Counted from the first letter of the stretch, positions 1 to 9,197 are shown. The stretch: DNA of 46,741 nt from WRCA01 sp050943575 (GCA_050943575.1 JBMNPL010000004.1:1-46741); one strand, 5' to 3'. The notes: a model not told the origin generated them from the sequence alone. Program-made: numbers and translations.

Positions 1-1645
1 TTATTGCAAAGAGTTTTTTAATGGGTATAATATCCGCGAATTTTGGGGCATCATCTAATTGGTAGGATACCGGATTCTGATTCCGTTCATGTTGGTTCGA
101 GTCCAGCTGCCCCAACCAAGATGTACGACCGTTCGAATTTTTAAGTAAATCGAACGGTTTTTTCAAGGAAATCCAAGCTTTTTTATCAACGATGGTCGAG
201 TTCGAAAGTATCAATTTCAAAAGTGCCCGTTTTTGGTCTGTTTTCGAACTCCGTATTAGATTTCCGGCATTTGCAGCGATTTCGATGATATTTTCAATAA
301 TTTCACCAATTTCATTAAAATCGTCAGAAAATTTGTTTAATTCTGATTCAATTTCGGCTATTTCATTGTCCAATTGATGTTTTTTTGTTTCATATGTTTC
401 TTTGGTTATAACACCGTCTAATAACATATTAACGGCATTATCCAATCGGTTTTTTGCATCTCTCAATCGTTTTTGCAATTCCTGTTTATGCATACGATTA
501 AAACCATTTTCGTTTTGGATATATTCACGAATACTTGATTTTAATGCATTTAATGCTTTGTCTGAAAAATGAAAAGAACCTACCAATTCGTCTTCAATCT
601 GTTGAAACACCAATTGTTCGTTTATGGGCTTTTGGTCGCAATTACCATGTGTATGACTGCATTTTAAATAAGAATATTGTTTGCCGCTTTTCTTTGTGTG
701 TAATTCTGGTGTCATTGTGCAACCACATTTGCCACAGCGAAATAACCCACGTAAAGCAAAATCCATACTACCGTATTCTGTTTTGGTATGTATAGTTGCT
801 TTTCCTGATAACTGTTCTTGAACCTTGTTGAATAAATCTTCATCAATTAAAGGTTCGTATATATGTTTTATATAATTACCTTTGATGTACATAATCCCAC
901 AATAAAACGGGTTTTGTAAAATTGCGTGTATTGCAGCACGACATAATGTTTTATTTGAAAATTTGGATTTTAAATTATGTGTTCTTGCCCAAACTACCAT
1001 ATCTTTTAACGAATATAGTCCAGTTGCATATTCTTCAAACATTTTCTTAACCAATGGTCCGCGTTCGTCATCTATAACAACCGTTTTTTTCTTGTTTTTT
1101 GTAATATTTAAATATCCGGTTGGGGCTTTATTTTGCAGAATTCCCTCCTTCCAGTTATATTCCATACTTCTTTTAACATTGTCTCTTAGTGCATCAACAT
1201 ACATTTTTGCTGCTAATATTCCCATATTCCAACGGGTAATATCTGATGCTGGACTATTTTTAGTCAAAACAAGAGAATCTTTCCAAAAATGCACTTCAAT
1301 TATATCTGCTTTCAACAACGCTTCTATTTCGGCTGATTCTTTAAAACTTCGTTGAAACCTGTCAACACAATATACAACTATCGCTGTTTTGTTTTTTTGT
1401 TTTTTTACAAATTCTAACATTTTATGAAATTCTTTTCTGCTACCGCGTGTTGAACTTTCGGTCAATTTAATTTCTTGAATTACTGTGAAATCATGACTAT
1501 TGCAATATTCTTTTATCTTTTTTATCTGTGCGTCCAAAGAAACGCCTTCAGATTGATGCTCTTTGGATACCCTAGCGAACGCTATGGCCTGTTTGCATGG
1601 TCTTAATTTGTTAAAATTAACTTCTGTATTTTGATTTATCAACAT
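1..1645 (-). CDS. Large serine recombinase (site-specific integrase), partial
   Basis: Enzyme that cuts and rejoins DNA through a covalent serine link, here probably integrating or excising the adjacent island. The frame opens at ATG 1645 and stays open through 548 codons to the left edge, so the true C-terminus is not visible. The N-terminal catalytic domain has the motif AIAFARVSKEHQ with the nucleophile in RVS, then a GVSLDAQ segment and a VVYCVDRFQRS segment. A recombinase domain follows (PTGYL, NPFYCGIMYIKG), then a zinc ribbon (CGKCGC), then a coiled coil of about 100 residues. After residue ~490 (KKPFDLL) the frame translates the tRNA terminator and then the antisense of tRNA-Gln (WLGQLDSNQ), as in many tRNA-integrated recombinases. 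A tail of this kind is probably coding by accident of integration. Confidence 0.93.
   Translation of the reverse strand, partial: MLINQNTEVNFNKLRPCKQAIAFARVSKEHQSEGVSLDAQIKKIKEYCNSHDFTVIQEIKLTESSTRGSRKEFHKMLEFVKKQKNKTAIVVYCVDRFQRSFKESAEIEALLKADIIEVHFWKDSLVLTKNSPASDITRWNMGILAAKMYVDALRDNVKRSMEYNWKEGILQNKAPTGYLNITKNKKKTVVIDDERGPLVKKMFEEYATGLYSLKDMVVWARTHNLKSKFSNKTLCRAAIHAILQNPFYCGIMYIKGNYIKHIYEPLIDEDLFNKVQEQLSGKATIHTKTEYGSMDFALRGLFRCGKCGCTMTPELHTKKSGKQYSYLKCSHTHGNCDQKPINEQLVFQQIEDELVGSFHFSDKALNALKSSIREYIQNENGFNRMHKQELQKRLRDAKNRLDNAVNMLLDGVITKETYETKKHQLDNEIAEIESELNKFSDDFNEIGEIIENIIEIAANAGNLIRSSKTDQKRALLKLILSNSTIVDKKAWISLKKPFDLLKNSNGRTSWLGQLDSNQHERNQNPVSYQLDDAPKFADIIPIKKLFAI
4..31 (+). promoter_or_regulatory. 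Promoter of tRNA-Gln
   Basis: A TTGCAA -35 box (4-9) is separated by 16 bases from a perfect TATAAT -10 box (26-31). The tRNA 5' end lies 12 bases downstream of the -10 box, as expected for a short tRNA leader. Seen directly; function inferred from the sigma-70 consensus. Confidence 0.8.
44..118 (+). tRNA. tRNA-Gln(CTG)
   Basis: The acceptor stem (44-50 with 108-114) pairs perfectly, followed by discriminator A and an encoded CCA. The anticodon loop at 75-81 is TTCTGAT, giving anticodon CTG, which reads CAG (Gln). The sequence resembles the glutamine tRNA of other proteobacteria. The outermost anticodon-stem pair (70/86) is a C/T mismatch. The gene lies inside the antisense reading frame of the serine recombinase on the other strand, which marks this tRNA as the probable integration site of the neighbouring island. 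Confidence 0.95.
129..163 (+). terminator. Rho-independent terminator of tRNA-Gln
   Basis: CCGTTCGA (129-136) pairs with TCGAACGG (150-157) and is followed by six T residues (158-163), 11 bases after the tRNA CCA end. On the minus strand the same bases code for the KKPFD-LL stretch near the end of the recombinase, so the terminator doubles as protein-coding sequence. Confidence 0.85.
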
Positions 1646-1656
1646 GGTTTGGTCTC

Positions 1657-1851
1657 TTATTTATTTGATTTTAGCGTGTTTGTTTGGTTTTGTACGCGTT
1701 TATTTTCACTTTTTGCTTCGTATATATACAGTGTACCTGTTGCAAAGAATTTAATTAAATCACGAACCGCATTGTTTAACTCTTCGTCTGTAAAAGCATA
1801 ATCAGGATACCAAGATACAATTTCCTGCTTTAACACATCAACATTTGACAT
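1657..1851 (-). CDS. Small protein upstream of the recombinase
   Basis: A 64-residue acidic N-terminal/basic C-terminal protein (begins MSNVDVLKQEIVSW, ends TLKSNK). It lies 11 bases upstream of the recombinase start on the same strand, so the two are probably co-transcribed. Such short ORFs are common beside serine integrases and could act as a directionality or regulatory factor, but no family was recognised and no helix-turn-helix is obvious. A clear Shine-Dalgarno sequence is lacking. Moderate confidence that it is a gene; function unknown. Confidence 0.55.
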   Translation of the reverse strand: MSNVDVLKQEIVSWYPDYAFTDEELNNAVRDLIKFFATGTLYIYEAKSENKRVQNQTNTLKSNK

Positions 1852-1976
1852 TTTTTAACATCTTTTTTGTTTCATACTGACATCACAACCGTGTCAGAGA
1901 TGTTATATAGAATTTGGACCGAAAATTTTTCTCACGAACTAAACTTCCAATTCGGACAGCTATTTTCCAATTCTTA

Positions 1977-2022
1977 TAAAAAAATATAAAAATTGTGGTT
2001 TGACCGACTGGGCATACCACAA
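1977..2022 (-). terminator. Terminator after the PLD nuclease gene
   Basis: On the minus strand TTGTGGT (2022-2016) pairs with ACCACAA (1999-1993), and a T-rich tract follows (1992-1977). It lies about 40 bases past the stop codon of the phospholipase-D-type gene and closes the leftward cassette. The remaining 1852-1976 stretch holds no gene I can support. Confidence 0.65.
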
Positions 2023-2060
2023 ATTACCAATCCTTGTGGCTTTGTATTTTTTTATTTAAT

Positions 2061-2585
2061 TCATCCAGAATATAAATTCCAAAGATATTCAAAACGAATT
2101 ATATATTCCTTAGCTAGACTATCAAGAAAAACACAGTTTTCACTATTGCTTTTGGTGGCAGCATCGGTCCAATTATATGAACCAGTTACGATGTTAGAGC
2201 CATCAAACACAGCGAATTTGTTGTGTTCTATTTTATATTTTTTATTTTTACGTAAAGGAACACCCGAGTGGACTAGAACATCATCCATAGAATGTTTGTT
2301 TCCTGCCATGGTTCTGTCTGTAATTATACGAATTTTTGCACCGCGTTTTTGGGCTTTTAATAATGCTTCAACAATCTTTTTATTAGTAATGGAGTAAACT
2401 GCAACATCAATAGTTTGAGCCTCACTGATTTTCTCCACAATACGATTTTCACATTCAACCCCTGGTGTAAAATAAACCTCATTACTATATACTACATGAT
2501 TTTGTTCGGACGATTTTGACTTGCCTGTATAATAACCAACAATAAAAGCGGAAATAATAATAAAAAATAAGGCTGTGTTTTTCAT
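2061..2585 (-). CDS. Phospholipase-D-family nuclease (Nuc-like), secreted or membrane-anchored
   Basis: 174 residues, the size of single-domain PLD nucleases that work as homodimers. An N-terminal hydrophobic segment (residues 4-20) suggests export or an inner-membrane anchor. The complete HKD motif is present once: H121, K123, D128, then G135-S136 and N138 in HNKFAVFDGSNIVTGSYNW. Known members hydrolyse phosphodiester bonds in DNA, RNA or lipids. It is the last gene of the leftward cassette, 65 bases after the small membrane-protein gene, and is closed by a terminator. Periplasmic location could suit degradation of incoming or released DNA; this is inference. Confidence 0.88.
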   Translation of the reverse strand: MKNTALFFIIISAFIVGYYTGKSKSSEQNHVVYSNEVYFTPGVECENRIVEKISEAQTIDVAVYSITNKKIVEALLKAQKRGAKIRIITDRTMAGNKHSMDDVLVHSGVPLRKNKKYKIEHNKFAVFDGSNIVTGSYNWTDAATKSNSENCVFLDSLAKEYIIRFEYLWNLYSG

Positions 2586-2650
2586 AATTTATATGCAAAA
2601 ATTCTATCAGAAATAAAATCACCCAAAAAAATCTTTGACATTACCTTTTA

Positions 2651-2947
2651 TTATTTACCGTTTGTTTTCATATTGGCTATAAAATAAAACAAAGTTGCAA
2701 TGTTTAATATTGTCCACACTCCACGAACTAAACTAACAGTGAAAATGGGATTGTAGAGTATAGCAATAAGACAAAGTCCTACCGGTAAAGAAGATGACTT
2801 ATTGTATGATGTTAATATCTGCCATAAACAAACACCAAAAATAACCACCCTTAATAGCATATAATAACCGTATGGCATTATCGGCAAAATAGCCAAACCC
2901 AACATAATAGAGCAAATAACATACCAAGTATTTTTATCCATGTTCAC
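2651..2947 (-). CDS. Small membrane protein, possibly DUF6804-like
   Basis: 98 residues, mostly hydrophobic, with about four predicted membrane-spanning stretches: residues ~8-24, ~28-45, ~55-75 and ~77-93. The segments LPIMPYGYYMLLRVV and LYNPIFTVSLVRGVW resemble a widespread family of small bacterial membrane proteins that I associate with DUF6804; this is recalled rather than searched. It begins 9 bases after the stop of the J-like gene, so it is probably translated from the same mRNA as the chaperone cassette. Function unknown. Confidence 0.75.
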   Translation of the reverse strand: MNMDKNTWYVICSIMLGLAILPIMPYGYYMLLRVVIFGVCLWQILTSYNKSSSLPVGLCLIAILYNPIFTVSLVRGVWTILNIATLFYFIANMKTNGK

Positions 2948-2956
2948 CCCCTAAAA

Positions 2957-4720
2957 TTATTCAGCAAATGCCGCTATAAGCAAAAATAACCATATCCACC
3001 AAGTAGCAATAAAGAAATTCAATATCTTAGTTCCAACATTAAACATTGGCATTGAATGTTCTTGTATCTGTTCTGGGAACTCTACTTTTTTAGCCGCTTT
3101 TGCTTCTTCTTTTGTCACACCAAAGGTCTGACTTATTGAGCTACTTGGTCCTTTTTCCATAAACAAGTTCAACAATATGTACATCACAATTGCATTCTCA
3201 ACCAACATCAAAGACCATTCTAACTTATATCTTGGAGAGCTTTTTGAGCTAATAATAACCTTACCATCACTGGCCTTTACTGAAATGTCGGACCATTTGA
3301 ATTTCTTATAATCGTAATAATAATCATCCCTTAATTTCATACCATCATCATACAGAACACCATACACCGATTTTCCAAGTGCCAACTGATTTAACATATT
3401 TGTTATAATTTGCGGACCAACAGCTTTCCACAAGGCCGCGGTAAATCTATTGTATGGTAAAGTTTGTGTATAAATACTGCCTTTCAACCATTTTATTTCT
3501 ACGTCTTCGCTTTCAGTTCCAAAACCAACCAAAGACACTATCCCACCGGAATCACCTTTAAGGCCATATCGTATATTTGTAATATCTTCTAATTTATACA
3601 ACGAACCATTATATTCAATGCCTTTCTTTGACATTGAAAGAGTTTCCTGCCCAAATGCACCATCATGTGTAAAACTACATTCAATCTCTTTTTCTTGGCG
3701 TACCTTTGCCTCCCTAATATCCTTAATAGCAATTAAATCTTCTGACAAATGTTCTGATGATGTGCTTACCTCTGCAAACAATTCTTTTGCTTTTTTGACT
3801 ATTTTTTCTGAAAGGTCTAACGCATTGGCTTTTGCCCCAACATGTATAGCCAACTTACGAACTTCTTCGGCCATATCATGGCTTATCTCGTGTTCTAAAC
3901 CACGATTTTGCATACTAACCTGCAAAGGTTGCATTATGTTGTCGTAATCTTCCAACTCTTCTAAAAAGTCATCTATCAACTTTGTCAAATACGATTTTGA
4001 CACATTTTTGCGAACAGATTCTTTTTTTATGTTTTCAATAGATGTTTTGATTTTTCCGTTTATGCTTTCCAAGTCTTTTTGAACCGCCATTGCATAAATT
4101 TTATCAATATAATCTTGAACCAACTCTAATGTTAAACCGCTTTTTTCTTCTCGTTTCAAGACACCCATCATAATGTGGTTAAGAGATGTAAGCGTACGTC
4201 CAGACACCATTTCTTGAATAGATTGAATCGCCTGAACACGAATATTTTCCATTTCTTCTGCAATAGTAGATGTATCGGAAATTTCAGAAAAGCCGGAAAT
4301 ACTGCGTTCTTCGTTTATTACTTTTAATAAGTTCTCTATGTTTATAGACTCATACGATTGCGCCATTTCAAACAAAGTTTTTTCAAGAGCCGTATCACTT
4401 GGTTTTCTCATACTACTTAACAGCATACCCAAAGACAAATTAAAACGCACTAGCGGCGGCAATTTAGCCACAAACTCATCTTCCAACACACCAAATTTCA
4501 ATTTACTCAATATAGTAGATGTGTCTTTCAAACTTACCCCTGGAAACCACGACAATTCGGCCGATAAACGCCGTCTAGGATTCGTTAAAACCATACGAGC
4601 CTCAGAACAAATGCTTTCATCTATTTCAAGGCTTTTTTCTTCAGCCAAAGACATAAGTTTTTGGCGATTATCTCTAAGAGTAGCACCTAAAATATAAAAC
4701 GGGTTTTCTTTAATTTTCAT
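2957..4720 (-). CDS. J-domain-like membrane-anchored co-chaperone candidate
   Basis: 587 residues. The N-terminus (NPFYILGATLRDNRQKLMSL, then LTNPRRRLSAELSWF) has the look of a J-like module but lacks the HPD motif that normally stimulates Hsp70 ATPase, so any J function would be degenerate. The middle (~190-330) is helical and rich in charged residues, probably coiled coil. Residues ~340-500 appear beta-rich (GQETLSMSKKGIEYNGSLYK), possibly a PH-like fold. A single hydrophobic segment near the C-terminus (ILNFFIATWWIWLFLLIAAF) should anchor it in the membrane. Its start overlaps the end of the AAA+ gene by 11 bases, indicating translational coupling. I infer a membrane platform that recruits the Hsp70/AAA+ pair. 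Confidence 0.75.
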   Translation of the reverse strand: MKIKENPFYILGATLRDNRQKLMSLAEEKSLEIDESICSEARMVLTNPRRRLSAELSWFPGVSLKDTSTILSKLKFGVLEDEFVAKLPPLVRFNLSLGMLLSSMRKPSDTALEKTLFEMAQSYESINIENLLKVINEERSISGFSEISDTSTIAEEMENIRVQAIQSIQEMVSGRTLTSLNHIMMGVLKREEKSGLTLELVQDYIDKIYAMAVQKDLESINGKIKTSIENIKKESVRKNVSKSYLTKLIDDFLEELEDYDNIMQPLQVSMQNRGLEHEISHDMAEEVRKLAIHVGAKANALDLSEKIVKKAKELFAEVSTSSEHLSEDLIAIKDIREAKVRQEKEIECSFTHDGAFGQETLSMSKKGIEYNGSLYKLEDITNIRYGLKGDSGGIVSLVGFGTESEDVEIKWLKGSIYTQTLPYNRFTAALWKAVGPQIITNMLNQLALGKSVYGVLYDDGMKLRDDYYYDYKKFKWSDISVKASDGKVIISSKSSPRYKLEWSLMLVENAIVMYILLNLFMEKGPSSSISQTFGVTKEEAKAAKKVEFPEQIQEHSMPMFNVGTKILNFFIATWWIWLFLLIAAFAE

Positions 4721-6125
4721 TGTTAAATCCTATGCGTCTTTTGGGTTTGTCGGTAGCCGATTTTAAGGCTTTTGCTTCAAGAGCGTCATCAATCTCTTGT
4801 TGTGATATTTTATCCTTGCCACGAAAAGCAGTTAAACGAGCAGCCTCTTTAACAACGAATGCGACATCAGACCGTGGCTTATCAGTTAATGCCTCAATCA
4901 CTTTATCTAAATTCAAATTATCATCTTTGGGTAATTTAGCCAAAGATGTATCCAACATACTTTTTATATCTTCTGCTGTCGGCATTTTGACTTCAATCTT
5001 ATGGTCAAAACGGCCGGTACGAAGAATTGCTGGGTCTATATTGTCAATCAAATTTGTCATGCCAACTACTAAAACTTTATTTTTGGGTGCTTCTGGTATT
5101 AAACGCAGAAACTCACCAATTTCTTCAACTTTGAAATCCTGCGCTCCATCTCGTTTCGAAAGATAGGCCTCCATTTCATCTATAATCACGATTGATGGTG
5201 AAGTATCAAAAGCCTTATTAAATACCTCGGCAATCTTTTGTCCTGTTTGATGAATATAAGGACTTCCAATACTGCTCGAATTTATGCTGTACACTGGCCA
5301 ATCTAAAAATTCTGCCAATTTTTCAACTGCATAAGTCTTACCTGTTCCAGGTTTTCCGTACAAAATAATCGGGGACGGAAATCCAATTCCCAAACTTTCA
5401 TATCGTTCTGAATTTTGAACAATATCGATAACATTTTCATAGAAAAAGTTTTCAAGATATGTCGCCCCAGGCAAAGAAAATTTACTTGGTTTTGTATGAG
5501 CTGTTTTTCTTGGTTCATAATCATCAAGAAAAGCGCCATCAGAATCCAGTTGACCATCTAAAATCTTCTGTTCAATACCGGCCGCCTCAATAATTTCTTC
5601 TAAATCCTGTTTAGAAAAATTGGCTGTTAAACTTTTTAATCTGCGAATAGATGTTGTTGGAACAGCGACACCGCCAGTTAACCAAGTTCCCAACAACATA
5701 CTATCATCAACATCACCACCAGACAATTCATTTACCGGCAATAAACGAGCATATTGCTCAACATAGATAGCATTATCTAATGGAAGATTTTTAACAATAT
5801 TTCTGGTTTCTTTCAAACTTTTTGCAAATGCAAGAGCAGAAACCTTATCTACCTCAAAAAACTTATAACTTAATGGTGCCAATAGGAAACGGTCTGAAGA
5901 CAATAAGCAACTAAAATTATCGCCTCCAAAATCGCACTTAAAAAACACCTCTGGATTCAATAACCCTTGGTCCACCCATTTATCAACTAATGGTTGACGA
6001 CTTACCAACAAATTTTTATTGTTGTTTGTTTTATAAATTTGCCATGTATCATTTGAAAAGATTAAATTCTTAATCTCTACATCTTGTGCAATTTTATATT
6101 CTTTTGGCAACCAAGGGTCTATCAT
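4710..6125 (-). CDS. AAA+ ATPase of proteasome-regulator/FtsH type, no protease domain
   Basis: 471 residues. Residues 1-230 are unrecognised and may bind substrate or partner. The AAA+ module (~240-440) has Walker A GKPGTGKT (257-264), Walker B IVIIDE (312-317), sensor 1 GMTN (N358) and an arginine-finger motif ILRTGRFD (R369, R372), the arrangement of classical AAA proteins such as FtsH and proteasomal ATPases. No zinc-protease motif follows, so it should be an unfoldase or remodeller rather than a protease. It starts 3 bases after the Hsp70 stop and overlaps the downstream J-like gene by 11 bases, so all three are probably made as a unit. Confidence 0.92.
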   Translation of the reverse strand: MIDPWLPKEYKIAQDVEIKNLIFSNDTWQIYKTNNNKNLLVSRQPLVDKWVDQGLLNPEVFFKCDFGGDNFSCLLSSDRFLLAPLSYKFFEVDKVSALAFAKSLKETRNIVKNLPLDNAIYVEQYARLLPVNELSGGDVDDSMLLGTWLTGGVAVPTTSIRRLKSLTANFSKQDLEEIIEAAGIEQKILDGQLDSDGAFLDDYEPRKTAHTKPSKFSLPGATYLENFFYENVIDIVQNSERYESLGIGFPSPIILYGKPGTGKTYAVEKLAEFLDWPVYSINSSSIGSPYIHQTGQKIAEVFNKAFDTSPSIVIIDEMEAYLSKRDGAQDFKVEEIGEFLRLIPEAPKNKVLVVGMTNLIDNIDPAILRTGRFDHKIEVKMPTAEDIKSMLDTSLAKLPKDDNLNLDKVIEALTDKPRSDVAFVVKEAARLTAFRGKDKISQQEIDDALEAKALKSATDKPKRRIGFNNEN

Positions 6126-6128
6126 ATC

Positions 6129-8621
6129 TTATCCTCTTACAATATTTGTGATACTCATATCATCAAAGCTTACACCACCACTAATGCACGACATTTCCAG
6201 CTCTGCAACAATTTGTCTCAAGCGGTCAATGTTATCGTGTTCCATGGCATTATTACCGGCGGCAACCAAACTATTGAACTTTTCTCTATCAGATACAGAT
6301 TGTGGACGAGTTGCTAGATTCTTAAAGCGAGCAACAATAAACCAATCCTGTTTCCACAAAATACCAAATATCTTGATACGAATTTCTTTGATATATTCTT
6401 CAAAAGCATTTGTATCTTTTTCGATTGTTCGTTTTGCGCTTGTAATAAGGTTGTCTATTGTGCTGACTTCAGTAGTACTTGCGGCCTTACGCAACGGTTC
6501 AAAGAATTCGATAACCTTATCCAATTCCATTTGACGGATTGTTTTTAAGTGTTTCTTACGAACTTTTGCAAGTTCTTTCTTTGCTTGCTGGACTTGCTGT
6601 TCTGCAACTTTTGCTTTTTCAGGGTCTTTTTCATCAGCAGACAAAGATGCTGCACTATTTAATTTTGAGATAGCATCATCTAAATCTGGGTCATCTATCT
6701 TTTCTGCCATATCATCTGCGCGCTCACGAGTTGATTCAGCTTCTGCTAAAATTTCGCTGGCCGCCTCTGTATAATCTTTTTGTCCATCTTGTCTAGAATA
6801 AAAATTCTTAGCCGAATTAAATGAACCACGAATACAAGGGATAGAAACTTCTAACTTAATATTTCCATCATCAGACATCTCATAAATACATTCTATATCC
6901 GAACCAGCAGGAATAACCCCATCATCAAAGTCTGTACCGGAAATCTTGAAACTACCAATATACTCATTATCATCTATCGGATTTACAATATCGCCTTGCC
7001 ACAACTTAAAGTTTAACGATGCCATATCACCGGCTTTCAATGTTTCGGCGGCTTTCAATTTAATAGAGCCACGTTTAGGCAATATATCACCGGCCTTAAC
7101 CAAATATTCTGGCACAGGTGTTCCGCCCAATTTATCCAATACCCCCAAGAATACAGTATGCGATGCTGGAATAGAATCAATTGTTGCGGCGGTTTTTACG
7201 ATAACAATTTTATTTGTTTCTAATGGAACAATATCGCCAACACCATTAAATACAAATACTTTAAATGTGTTTTCGCCATTTTTAGACAACAATACATCTA
7301 CTGGAGTTTTTTCTGAAAGTGCTATTTTACCAGACGACCAACCTGTATCTAATGAATCAATCTGGAATTCATAATTATCCTTGTTAGCCGTATCTAATGT
7401 GACAACCAACTTAGTCTTTGAATCTGGTGTGCGTGCTATGTAATCAAATTTTACATTAACTGCACCTTTTGATTCAATAGAACCACGAACATTCTTTTTT
7501 GCATGGGCTTGTGATGACCAATCAATGGATTCAGCATAAATACTTGCACCCTCTGAAACTGCTGTCATAGGATTAACATCTGTATTTGCAGGTATGCCTA
7601 ACTCAGAAGAAACTTTATCGCGTAATGGTTTGTAGTTAGTTGGTCCACCGACAAACACAATACGAACAACATCTTCTGTTTTCAAACCGGCCGAATCCAA
7701 AGTATCCAAAACAGATTTAATAGTATCTTGAATCTGATTTTCAATCAAAGGATTATACATATCACGATTGATTTCTATATCTAAATACATATCTTCGCCG
7801 GTGTCATCTTGGGCGCGTAAGTATGATTCAGAAGCAGAAATAGTCGCACTATGCCTATCTGATAATGCAATTTTTGCCTTTTCTGTTGCATAGTTGATAA
7901 CTCCTATCATAGATTTATATTTATCAAGAGTCCAAAATTCATCCGGCAACTTAAATCTATTTTTCATCCAAGGATAAACCACTTTTTCAATTAAAACTCG
8001 GTCAAAATCACGCCCCCCACAAGCAGGTATCCCACCATGGCTCATTAAACTTACACGACCATTTATACTTTCTGCAACAGCAACGTCTAATGTACCACCA
8101 CCCAAGTCATAAACCAAGAAAATGCCATCTTCTGGACGAGTTTTCATAATACTCATAACTGCTGCAACAGGTTCTTGCATAAGGGCAACTTTACCAATGC
8201 CTGCCATATTAGCGGCAGCCAACGTAGCGTCTTTTGCTTTTTGGTCAAATGCCGCAGGAACAGTAATAACCGTACCCAAATCTGGGTCATTTCTGATTTC
8301 ATCTGGCAAGTAATTAAACATTGTCTTCAGGATTTCGGCCGAGCATTCTTCTGGAGACAAATCTTTGCCTAAATTAGGGATTTTTACCATAGTGCTTGTA
8401 CCCATCATTCGCTTAAAACGAACTGCTACATTTTCTGGGTCTCTGGCCATTTCCTCATAAGCATCATTTCCAACATACTTATTACCTCGCGCATCTACCA
8501 AAATTGCAGATGGAGTAACATCATAACCACGAGAATTTTTCCAAATTTTTACATTTTCACCATCATACGAAGAAATCGCACTATTGGTTGTACCTAAGTC
8601 AATACCTATAAAGTTTGTCAT
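6129..8621 (-). CDS. Hsp70-family chaperone with long C-terminal extension
   Basis: 830 residues against about 640 for DnaK. The ATPase domain is intact: phosphate-1 motif GIDLGTTNSA (6-15), connect segment VPAAFDQKAKDAT (~121-133), phosphate-2 motif DLGGGTLDVA (172-181) and adenosine motif VGGPTNYKPLR (324-334). A beta-rich substrate-binding region follows, then an acidic alpha-helical stretch (~610-690) and an extra helical C-terminus ending SITNIVRG without a DnaK-type EEVD-like tail. It is not the housekeeping dnaK: the neighbours are an AAA+ ATPase, a J-like membrane protein and a short GrpE-like candidate rather than dnaJ. The likely role is ATP-driven binding of a dedicated client; the client is unknown. 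Confidence 0.93.
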   Translation of the reverse strand: MTNFIGIDLGTTNSAISSYDGENVKIWKNSRGYDVTPSAILVDARGNKYVGNDAYEEMARDPENVAVRFKRMMGTSTMVKIPNLGKDLSPEECSAEILKTMFNYLPDEIRNDPDLGTVITVPAAFDQKAKDATLAAANMAGIGKVALMQEPVAAVMSIMKTRPEDGIFLVYDLGGGTLDVAVAESINGRVSLMSHGGIPACGGRDFDRVLIEKVVYPWMKNRFKLPDEFWTLDKYKSMIGVINYATEKAKIALSDRHSATISASESYLRAQDDTGEDMYLDIEINRDMYNPLIENQIQDTIKSVLDTLDSAGLKTEDVVRIVFVGGPTNYKPLRDKVSSELGIPANTDVNPMTAVSEGASIYAESIDWSSQAHAKKNVRGSIESKGAVNVKFDYIARTPDSKTKLVVTLDTANKDNYEFQIDSLDTGWSSGKIALSEKTPVDVLLSKNGENTFKVFVFNGVGDIVPLETNKIVIVKTAATIDSIPASHTVFLGVLDKLGGTPVPEYLVKAGDILPKRGSIKLKAAETLKAGDMASLNFKLWQGDIVNPIDDNEYIGSFKISGTDFDDGVIPAGSDIECIYEMSDDGNIKLEVSIPCIRGSFNSAKNFYSRQDGQKDYTEAASEILAEAESTRERADDMAEKIDDPDLDDAISKLNSAASLSADEKDPEKAKVAEQQVQQAKKELAKVRKKHLKTIRQMELDKVIEFFEPLRKAASTTEVSTIDNLITSAKRTIEKDTNAFEEYIKEIRIKIFGILWKQDWFIVARFKNLATRPQSVSDREKFNSLVAAGNNAMEHDNIDRLRQIVAELEMSCISGGVSFDDMSITNIVRG

Positions 8622-8627
8622 TCTGCT

Positions 8628-9197
8628 TTACCTTTTGTGTTTTTTATGCTTGTTCTTTTTTTTATCATTTTGATTATTCTGATTGTTTTGACTGTTCTCT
8701 GGGATATCGCCTAAACTAACGGTTTCCGAACTAGAAAAATCAATATCTACAAATTTAATTGTCGGCTCTATAATTTCGGCCTCTGTTTCAACAATATTAC
8801 AATCTTGATTGTCTGAAACAGGTTCAATTTCGGGTTCAATAATTTCTACTACTGGCTCTGGAGCTTTCGTTGATTTCAACAACACAACACCAGACTTTAC
8901 AACCTTGCCTTGGAACATGACAATAGGTTCTATAACTTGGTCAATTAACAATTCTTCATCTTTATCAAAATCAGACAAATTTAATGGGGTGGCGGCAACA
9001 CCAACATCATACACACCCTCTGGAACAACAAAAGAATAACCAGATTTATTTACAAAATCTTGACACTTTTTCACAAACCAATTTACTTGACCTAAATATC
9101 GTTTTTGTTCATCTGGGGATAAATGGTTTATTAACTTTTGAAAAAGTTTTGGCACATTATACAATTCTAAAATAAAATCTAAATTTTGCTCATCCAT
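8628..9197 (-). CDS. Possible GrpE-like nucleotide-exchange partner of the Hsp70
   Basis: 189 residues, 6 bases upstream of the Hsp70 start on the same strand. Residues ~60-110 (VYDVGVAATPLNLSDFDKDE, then IDQVIEPIVMFQGKVVKSGV) vaguely resemble the beta head of GrpE in layout, where a VV-x-V-x(2)-G-Y-x(3)-G-R-V-x-R-P pattern is usual, but the match is too weak to assert. A Pro/Glu-rich linker follows and the C-terminus is a low-complexity Asn/Gln then Lys/His-rich tail (QNNQNNQNDKKKNKHKKHKR). Position suggests a cofactor of the chaperone. Other possibility: a client adaptor. Confidence 0.6.
   Translation of the reverse strand: MDEQNLDFILELYNVPKLFQKLINHLSPDEQKRYLGQVNWFVKKCQDFVNKSGYSFVVPEGVYDVGVAATPLNLSDFDKDEELLIDQVIEPIVMFQGKVVKSGVVLLKSTKAPEPVVEIIEPEIEPVSDNQDCNIVETEAEIIEPTIKFVDIDFSSSETVSLGDIPENSQNNQNNQNDKKKNKHKKHKR

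Noticed and set aside
192..1355. Plus-strand ORFs (192-377, 535-795, 963-1355)
   Set aside because: They are shadows of the minus-strand serine recombinase, whose frame is continuous and motif-rich.
1993..2397. 134-residue plus-strand ORF
   Set aside because: Antisense to the PLD nuclease gene, which has an intact HKD motif.
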